From positions 640,001 to 704,000 of the forward strand of contig CAJHZI010000203.1 of assembly GCA_905160935.1 (NCBI GenBank): 64,000 nucleotides of DNA. Reading direction: 5' to 3'. Shown here piece after piece: positions 56,506 to 64,000 of the stretch. The position numbers and the translations under genes were made by a program. The DNA comes from Enchytraeus crypticus (lineage: Eukaryota; Annelida; Clitellata; Enchytraeida; Enchytraeidae). The first letter of the stretch is position 1; each line of letters opens with the position of its first letter. The notes beneath the pieces were generated by a model. That model saw only the letters and a list, made by a program, of their open reading frames with translations. It had not been told where the DNA came from and made no database searches.

Positions 56506-58150
56506 GGCATATTTCCTTGCGCTTTTAAACTTGCAGTTATTACTCCATTGCTTAAAAAGCCCACACTGGATAAGGAATCATTGTCAAATTACAGGCCTAT
56601 ATCTAATCTGTCATACATATCTAAGCTCACTGAAAGAATTGTTCTTCAGAGGCTTTCTACTCATCTCTCTTACAATGATCTATTTAATAAGCATCAAGCT
56701 GCTTATACTAAGCATCGTTCAACTGAAACGGTGCTTCTATTGGTGTGCAATTCTATTGTTAATGCCATGTGCACACAACGCTTAACTGGATTATGTATGC
56801 TTGATCTTTCGGCCGCTTTTGACACCATTGATCACAATATTCTTCTGGAACGTCTTTCTTCCTGGTTTGGTGTTCGTGGAATTGTTCTTGAGTGGTTTTC
56901 CTCCTATCTGACGGATCGTTCTTTTAGTGTGAAAGTGATGGAGTACATCTCTTCGCCTTCTCACTTAAAGTATGGTGTGCCTCAAGGCTCCGTTCTTGGT
57001 CCTATCCTCTTTAACCTCTATACAACACCCTTAAGCTCACTGATCTCTTCTCATTCTATTGATCAGGAACTATATGCGCTGATGACACTCAAATGTACAC
57101 TTGTTTCACCCCTAACTCCTACTATGATGCTGAACCCCTCCTGCAACAAAGCTTTCAGTCTATACCCTCGTGGATGTCTGCTAATTTTTTGGCACTTAAT
57201 CCATCTAAGACTGAATTCTTATTGGTTGGGACACCTCAACAGCTTTTGAAGCTGAATGGGAAAACTCTTTCGTTATCTTCGGGTATTACAGTATCACCTG
57301 TTTCTTCTGTGAGAAATCTCGGTGTTATCCTTGATAAACACCTAACCTTCCAAGATCACATAACTAAAACTTCACAAGCATTTTTCTTTCATATCCGAGA
57401 TCTTCGTCGAATACGTCCATATTTGTCACGTGAAACAGCTGCTACAATTGGTGCTGCTCTTGTGCAATCGAAATTGGACTACTGCAATTCCCTGTTTTTA
57501 AATCTCCCTGGTTGTGTGATAAATCGATTGCAGTTTGTTCAGAATTCTCTTACGCGAGCAATTTTTTGTAGTTCCAAGTACTCACATATTACGCCCATTT
57601 TAAAGTCTTGGCACTGGCTAAAGATTAAAGAGCGTATCATTTACAAAACAGCTTCGTTAATCTATAAGTCCATCGATCACCATCCCTGGACAAACTTGTA
57701 TGTCTCACTTGGTTAAAGTGATGCAGCCTGCTATTACTCGGTCTTCTAAATTAATTACTCTTGTGAGACCTAGCTTACCTTCGCGCTCTAAGCTATCTAA
57801 TCGTTCTTTCCAGCATGCTGGACCGCAGATCTGAAATTCTCTTCCATCCAATCTTCGGAAATCTTCATTTGAATCACATCAGCCTTTGCTTTCCTATGAG
57901 CAGTTCCATAAGCAGTTGAAGACTTATCTTTTCCATCTCTCTTTTCCATCCAGTGTCCATGAGCAGCGACCTGCGCCTAAACCTCCTTTCCTTTAATTCT
58001 CTTTACTTGGGACTGATTATCTGGATTTTGGAATTTGCACTGTTTTTGGACCTTCTTTTGCTCGCCGGCTTGATTTTGTCTCAATAGTGCTCAATGTTGT
58101 CATTGATGACTGTAGCACGCTATTGTTGTTATCATTATTGTTATTATTGC
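56270..58150 (+). pseudogene. CR1/L2-like LINE with a CT microsatellite grown inside its reverse transcriptase
   Basis: Pieces: 56366-56440 ('MDPIPTSLLKKC', 'LTLIVNLSLS'), a (CT)~31 run at 56438-56503, then 56510-57249 ('NYRPISNLSYISKLTERIV', 'DLSAAFDTIDHNILLERL', 'YGVPQGSVLGPILFNLY'), 57093-57716 ('SKTEFLLVGTPQQLLKL', 'GVILDKHLTFQDH', '[18 protein letters not shown]') and the C-terminal block to about 57995. The YxDD region is shifted out of frame near 57065-57090. The 3' UTR ends at about 58145 with 'gctattgttgttatc' plus ATT repeats. Sister of the minus-strand copy at 16.5-18.1 kb. It separates the TMEM64 and syndecan genes. Confidence 0.88.
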
Positions 58151-58950
58151 AATGTATAAGTCTTGTAGTCACTATGCACCCTTGGACGCCCCTGTAGTAT
58201 GTCTTACTTGATTAAACTTCTGCTACTCGGACTTCTACATTAATTGCTCTTTTCTGACTTAGCTTGGCTCAATGGAAAATAATATGGAAAATATGAAGCT
58301 ATTGGAATAAAAGGATTGTATGCAAAGGTTATTCAGGTCATAATAATTATAAAATTGCATTATTTCAGAAACTATTTCAGTTGCACGCGATGCTAAACTA
58401 CAAAGTTAACATCAGACATTATTTGTCAAAGGAAGCCTTTCCTAGATTATTTCTCTAAAAATTATTTTACCAACCAGAATCTAATTAACAAATGGGCAAG
58501 TGTGATCATTATACAGGGCTTTAAGAATATATAAAATTGTAATTCTGCCGAGAAATTTTTATTCATGACAATTTAAAAATGGAATGAAATATTTAAATTC
58601 TAAATTTCTAATATCTGTATTTAAAATATATTTCTGAGAACGAATAATATAAAATAGTATCAAAGGGGGAGGAAGAAAGTTATGTGAATCTAATATCTCT
58701 TTGATGTTGCTTTGATGTTTTTAAGATCGGAGATTATCACAAATAATTAACAGCTGTGATCCAGGGATTAGAATTATTTCTAATCTGATATAAATTTATT
58801 ATCAATAGAATGCAAAATATATATAAATTTGCAGTTTTTGTAATAGCAAAACGTTGTAAATTTTACAACTGCATAACATCGTCTATTTATAAATCTAAAT
58901 AAAATTAGTATAAGGGCGCGATTTATTGCAGAGGCCTGAAAAATGTTAGC

Positions 58951-58960
58951 TATATAAAAT
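58951..58960 (+). promoter_or_regulatory. Candidate TATA box for syndecan
   Basis: 'tatataaaat' lies 82 bases upstream of the start codon at 59033. A start site about 30 bases downstream would give a 5' UTR of about 50 bases. The region is AT-rich, so this could be chance, and an upstream non-coding exon is equally possible. Confidence 0.25.
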
Positions 58961-59032
58961 AGGCCTACTCTACGTATTTAACTAAAAAATACAGTATAGT
59001 TATGTAAACTGCTAGATTGTGCGCATCACAGA

Positions 59033-61692
59033 ATGCATACATTTTGTAATGAGATTTTCTGTAAAATATTTTTCACCCGTGCCTACTGGATTTGGTGGCT
59101 TGCTGGTCTGGTGTCATCAGTCGTAGCATTGCCGGTAATGATAACTCATGAAAATCTTTCGTATCGGTTATTTTCTATGTAAATTATTATATATCTTGAT
59201 GTTACTATTTGTAGATTTTTTGCATAGAAAAAGGTATGCTACACTTGGCTTTGCTATAGGCTGAAGACGCTATACCGTGCTTAGGCTGAATTAGCACGGT
59301 ATAGTGACTTCAAGCCAAATTTGGTTGTTATATTTTATCTGTCTCTCGTATTTTGCCTAGTGGCAGGTTCAAGGTACTTATTCCTACTAATCCGCTGCTT
59401 TTATGTTTCATAAAGAGCACTCCACTGATCAAGGATTGTGCCCTTCACAAAGGGCTAGATCTTGATGGCACTTTAATGTAACCTATGGCTTGGTTAAGAT
59501 GGTTTCTTATGTGGTTTCACGTTGCATTCCACAGTTCTTGCTAATTTGCCTTTTACGACTTGTGCAGTTTATGATTGGTCTATTCTTAACTTGACTTAAC
59601 TTAATTATACTGGTTCAGGAAGACTTTAAGACTTGTAGCACCAGTCTAGTCATGATGTCCTTATGAGACATAAATTTGTGAAGGGGTAAAATACTAGAAT
59701 TTCATACCTTGACGAGTCAATCCAGCTTAAACAGAGACATGCATAAAAACACGTACCGGACACAACAAGGGATATAAACTTATGTTAATAGATTTATCTG
59801 TAAGGAATTCAACATTTGGTTTCTTCGTCAAAACTCAAAGGGAAAGCTAATTTAAGCGTTGGTTTTCTGCCTCGAACTGTAGCCTGTGATGGTACATGCA
59901 CTGGATATGAACCAAGCACCTACTACAGTCGGAAAACTTTGCCGACATGTTGCTGGCATTGACTGTCAGCGACTTTTGCTATTTACTATGCTTTGCAACA
60001 TCATCCTTCAATGAGGTTACTATCGTTAGACCTTTATTGCAACTCAATTTTTAAAAATATGTAATTCTGAAATATTTGTTATTATTACTAACACAGATGG
60101 TTCCTCTTCATTCACCACCCAGTAACAATTTGAGTCCACCGTTACGAGCAGGTTCTGAGCCAAGCTATTACGAGCTCTACGAAGATTATGAAAGTGATGA
60201 TGATGGAGAAGGATCAGCCAATGGTTTATATTAATTTTTTATATATGGTATAATATAGGGGATATGATATAATATAGGGGATATGACTGATGATATGGTG
60301 TTGGACAGGGAGAACTCGAGAAAGTCTATTTGCATCCCGACCCTGGTTAAACTGGGATTTAAGGGAAGATGATAATGATACATGATGATATGGTATAAAC
60401 CAGTAGCATGTCGGTAAATTATCCAGATGCGGATCGTTAGGTGCTAGATTCAAATACATTGCTAGCTCTGTCACTAGCTTGTTTCGAGACGGTACACTGA
60501 TTTTATCATGGATTTCTACTTTAGTTTTTTGTAAATTAATTAATTAATTAATATCTAAAGTTTAAATAGTAAAATGTTGATATATTTATTAGAACGTTTT
60601 AGCAATGATTTAGTTAGAACAAATTTTTTTTAAGGAATAATTTCTTAAAATTATTAATTATATATATTTCATTGAGTGATTACTAATTAATGGTAATTGA
60701 TGATAATTAACACTATTATGTTCATAGATGACTAATTGATGCGCAGATTGGCCAGCAATTCCTACGTCTAACTCTGCTAGCTCTTGTGCTAATGTTCGTG
60801 CCACGCTAGAAGCACGACACTTAACAGGAGCTTTCATACCAAGGTGCATGGGTGACGGGGAGTACGCACCAGTGCAGTGCGCCAATTCATTGTCATGCTA
60901 CTGCGTTAATCTTGTCGGTCAAGAAATTCCCAACACACGGAAGACTTTGTCTGTTGGAAAGCTTGATCCTGGGTCCTTTGACTGTTCTAAAGTTGGTGAG
61001 TCATAGTTCTCTATTTTCATTTGTAAACACAGGTGACGTGAGCCGTTGCACAGAAGTAAGGCTGATAATTGTAGACCCAAATTTTTAGGCTTTTGTAGAC
61101 TAGGCTTTCGTGGGATAGGCCTTTCAAGATTTGTAAGTTTTCCCATGATTAATGGAAAGAATAATTGTCTTTTCCATAACTTTCTGGAAGAGTTTTCCTG
61201 ATTTTGTTAATATGATGGAAAGGTTGCCAAAGCAAGGTGACTTCGCATCGTACTATTTCAATACTATTTAATCAGTTAGTTTTGGTTAATAAAAGACTAG
61301 AATTATTGATTGAGTAATAATTTATCAGTCTATTTAGTAAGTATTAGCTTGATTGATTTGTTAAAGATCGCACTAAGCCCATCATTCAACTACCTAGTCC
61401 ATCCAATAACTTTCCGCCTGGCAATCAGCTTTCACCTGATTGGTTGGATGTGTCTGACGATGATGACCAATCAAATGATGAGAACGTTCCGCAGACTGGT
61501 GCTAGCAATGGTAAGTCTACGTATTCATTTGTAGTGCAACATAGGTTACGTGTTATTTAATTTAATAATTATATATTGATAGTCCATGGTGTGCATGGTG
61601 CAGCTAAGAGATATAATATATATAATATATATATTATATATATATATTATATATATTATATATATATATAATACATTATCTACATATATATG

Positions 61693-61766
<74 letters not shown>

Positions 61767-63725
61767 GTATACATATAATTTCTAAGAGAATTTTAGATAT
61801 GTAAATGTTATAAGTGAATATTTGTAATTATAATTTAACCCTATTTCTCTCTTCACCTTTAATTCAATATTTAATTTAATACTATTATCAATTTTGAAAA
61901 TTTGGTGTTTTACATATTCAACAAGTTGTAGGCTCTACATGGGCTGAAACCATGATCTCTTCAATCTTTTGGTTTTTATGTGTATCCCAACCAACCAATC
62001 TTATGAATTATCTAATTTCGATTCCAATTTTGTTCAGGAATCAAAATATACGCTTTTTAATTTTAATTAAATAAATTGAATAGTTAAATATAAACAAATA
62101 AGAATAAATAATACAATAAATAAGAATACAATAAATAATAATACAATAAATAAGAATAATAAACATAATTTTTTAATTTTATTACTTTTTAGTTTGCTTT
62201 ACACTTTTGTAGAGGAATTAGTTTTGCAAGCATCGTAATTAAATTAATTCTAACCCTGACCCTAGTTAGAGTGGGATCTACTCATCCTCATCATCAAATG
62301 ATGACGAGGATGAAGTAATTTATTGAATCTTAGTAAAATATTAAATATTAAGTTAAACAGAACATTTTCTTATGCAGATCTTGGACTGTATATTTGAATT
62401 ATTCCTTCTTGATTATTTTTAAAAGATACGACACGGCCCAAAGAAGAGGTGGGAGGTGGAGGAAGTAGGGAGAAGGGAATGCACGAGAGTGAGGAAGCTT
62501 CTGTGTGGCTAAACCTTGTTGCCGATAAGAAAAAACTTTCCAGTTAGTCATTGCAGGCTCTCCTTTATAGTCCTTATATTAACGTGCCTAATTTTCCAAG
62601 CTTAGTGTCAGATTCCTGTCTCAGAATCATATCCTTGTCTGAGAAGGCACTGGAGTTGAACCCTACGCTTACTGATCCACAGTCAGTAGCTTATTAACAG
62701 GCTAATGGATTAGCTAATTAATGTACATTAATTGTCGTGAAATATTGCATATAAATTATATCTATGCACTATATCTATGTATTTGCATGTGACTCGTATG
62801 TTTGAACGATCCTTTTTGGGTGCTTTATTTCCAGTAGTGTTTTTGGGTGCTTTATTTCCAGTAGTGTTTTAATAATTATTCTTATGTCAAAATGTACATA
62901 ATTTAAACATACTCTTAAGCCTATTTTGAAGAAACTTGGTGATGCTAAATGAAATATGTGAATGTTGTTGGAAATTGCTATTAGAAATATCAATTACAGC
63001 CAGAAATCATATACAGAAATCAGACTAGGATATTGTGTCAATTTTGATGTAGCTGATGTATATGTAATATGCTTACGGTAGTTAATTTGTTATAAACCAG
63101 CAGTGGATTGTGATTTCTACTTACGCTATGGAAAATTGATTCATACTCATTCTCAGTAAATTTAATATTGAAAATATTAAAATATTAATATTAAAATTTA
63201 ATATTTAAAATTTTAATAAATTTGAACTTAGTGAAAGAGTAAACTAGTTAACTAAAGGATACTTTATTTGATGAAATGATAAATTGATTATAATTGTCGA
63301 TGAATCGTTTAAAAGTTGCCATTGTGTACAGTGTGCCACTCAGTTTGCTCTGTTGTCTCACCACTCTCAATGAGTTAACCCCTTGTGACCTGTTGAGGCA
63401 AATTTGGGACATAGCATTTGCACGCCAATGTTTTTAAACTGGTTAAATTTATGGCCTTAATTAGCTAATGGTTTTATTAGTCTATTGATTATTCAATTGA
63501 TTGACTGATCGATTGATTATTTGATTGATTGCTGCAGTTGTAGTGTGTGCTACTCTCTTTGCCCTGCTCTTTCTAACTACTCTTCTCGTATTTCTCATAC
63601 TGCGATTGCGCAAGAAGGACGAGGGAAGCTACAGACTCGATGAGCCGAAGGTAGCCAGTTCAACTCAGTCCCGAGCCGGTTCTCATCTCACACCTCTCAA
63701 CCAAGATAAAGAGTTCTTCGCCTAA
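59033..63725 (+). CDS. Sdc: Syndecan with an ectodomain thyroglobulin type-1 domain, five exons
   Basis: Exons: 59033-59134, 60097-60223, 60747-60995, 61367-61510 and 63538-63725. Phases match at each junction (0, then 1, 1, 1), giving 269 residues. Exon 1 is a signal peptide ('WIWWLAGLVSSVVA', residues 18-32). Exon 2 ends in an acidic Tyr-rich stretch ('YELYEDYESDDDGEGS', 55-70 or so). Exon 3 is the thyroglobulin type-1 domain. Exon 4 is Pro/Asn/Asp-rich ('DVSDDDDQSNDEN'). Exon 5 encodes the transmembrane helix (about 208-229) and the syndecan cytoplasmic tail: C1 'RLRKKDEGSYRLDEPK', a variable part, and C2 end 'KEFFA' (usually EFYA, a PDZ-binding end). Syndecans are membrane proteoglycan co-receptors for growth factors and matrix. 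No Ser-Gly attachment dipeptide occurs in this model. A small in-phase exon at 62426-62464 may be missing. Exon 2 donor (AATG|GTTTAT) is weak. Confidence 0.85.
59345..59590 (-). repeat. SINE family S2, reverse orientation, in syndecan intron 1
   Basis: Tail 'ctagtggcaggttcaagg', 'aaagagcactccactgatc', 'aacctatggcttggttaag', 'ttatgtggtttcacgttgc', head 'gtgcagtttatgattggtc'. Confidence 0.7.
60230..60390 (+). repeat. SINE family S3, 3' part, in syndecan intron 2
   Basis: 'gaactcgagaaagtctatt', 'gcatcccgaccctggttaa', 'actgggatttaagggaaga' then 'tgataatgatac'. An S4-like scrap ('gcggatcgttaggtgcta') follows at 60430. Confidence 0.65.
60747..60995 (+). other. Syndecan exon 3: thyroglobulin type-1 domain
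   Basis: A symmetric phase 1-1 exon of 249 bases, with acceptor gatgcgcag|AT and strong donor GTTG|GTGAGT. It encodes 82 residues with six cysteines at protein positions 90, 110, 121, 127, 129 and 156. The pattern is that of thyroglobulin type-1: 'GAFIPRC', 'DGEYAPVQC', 'CYCV' (the CWCV signature with Tyr for Trp), 'GQEIPNT' and a final Cys. Known members include nidogen, testican, IGFBPs, EpCAM/TROP2 and the p41 invariant chain; several inhibit cysteine cathepsins. Frame, phase and strand all place it in the syndecan transcript. Confidence 0.88.
61608..61765. repeat. AT dinucleotide tract in syndecan intron 4
   Basis: About 155 bp of (AT)n with TATAATATA interruptions. Confidence 0.9.
62426..62464 (+). 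other. Candidate extra syndecan micro-exon
   Basis: After 'cttgattatttttaaaag|', very like the exon 4 acceptor, an in-phase stretch (two bases, then ACG ACA CGG..) encodes TRPKEEVGG and could end at g|gtggag (62455) or a|gtaggg (62464), both phase 1. Its charged residues would suit the juxtamembrane position. Not needed for an intact frame and unsupported by any recognised motif. Confidence 0.25.
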
Positions 63726-64000
63726 CACTGGTCGAGCTCAGAACTTGTCTGGTTGGATCCTGAATTTCTTGACATCTTGAGTGGGTGGGATTCTAGTTGT
63801 CGATGATTTGAGTGAGTGGGGTCGACATCTTGAGTTGGTGTCATTTTAATGACTGGCACCTTAGCTGAGTGGATCCATCAATGACTGACATCTTGTATGG
63901 GTGGAGCCTCTGATAAGTGACATCTTGTCTGGGAGGAGCCTCTGATAAATGACATCTTGTCTGTGAGGAGCCTCTGATAAATTACATCTTGTATAGGCGG
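63726..64000 (+). repeat. Syndecan 3' UTR with about 34-bp tandem repeat
   Basis: From about 63770 the phrases 'tgacatcttg' and 'ggaggagcctctgataa' recur at roughly 34-bp spacing, more regular toward the window's end. The repeat and the poly(A) site continue beyond 64000. Confidence 0.7.

Overview
The window is nuclear DNA of an animal, most likely a marine invertebrate bilaterian. The evidence is small coding exons with GT..AG boundaries spread over kilobases of AT-rich non-coding DNA, animal-specific genes (a syndecan, a TMEM64 protein, an Ig-domain receptor, a ZDHHC22/24-like palmitoyltransferase), and a heavy load of LINEs, SINEs, foldback elements, minisatellites and microsatellites. There is nothing prokaryotic, organellar or viral. 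The species cannot be named from the sequence.

Layout: (1) 1-9.8 kb: a LINE relic, then a five-exon plus-strand gene for an unrecognised multipass membrane protein, with a decayed RTE-type LINE in its last intron. (2) 9.8-14.9 kb: foldback/MITE material, then a two-exon minus-strand DUF4291 gene whose intron is a TTAA-rich satellite, with a 22-bp minisatellite upstream. (3) 15-19.6 kb: a 5'-truncated CR1/L2-like LINE on the minus strand and SINEs. (4) 19.67-20.53 kb: an intronless ZDHHC22/24-like gene on the plus strand. (5) 20.6-27.6 kb: mostly repeats, plus one orphan exon candidate. (6) 27.66-42.96 kb: a minus-strand Ig-superfamily gene; six exons were recovered (signal peptide and three Ig domains) and the 3' exons were not found. 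Its introns hold an R2-like LINE, SINEs and several minisatellites. (7) 43-52.3 kb: repeats and low-complexity DNA, including a near-perfect 125-bp hairpin. (8) 52.35-55.32 kb: a complete three-exon TMEM64 gene, minus strand. (9) 56.3-58.15 kb: a second CR1/L2-like LINE. (10) 59.03-63.73 kb: a complete or near-complete syndecan gene, plus strand, head-to-head with TMEM64.

Two results stand out. First, the syndecan model carries a full six-cysteine thyroglobulin type-1 domain in its ectodomain, encoded by a symmetric phase 1-1 exon; I know of no described syndecan with this arrangement. Second, three minisatellites are tandem copies of exon-intron boundaries: the Ig-gene exon 2 donor, the Ig-gene exon 3 acceptor and the TMEM64 exon 2 acceptor. 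A fourth array abuts the Ig exon 2 acceptor, and a SINE insertion has duplicated the acceptor of Ig exon 4. Splice signals in this genome seem to be repeatedly copied by local duplication.

SINE families are labelled S1 to S6 here for convenience only. S1: tRNA-like SINE with a GGTTCGAATCC box B. S2: SINE whose 3' end matches the RTE LINE tail. S3: SINE ending in (GAT)n. S4: SINE with a 'gtcactgacatcgctttcg' core. S5: SINE whose 3' end matches the CR1/L2-like LINE tail. S6: a repeat seen three times. Exon coordinates were derived by hand from reading frame, splice phase and family similarity, without transcripts.
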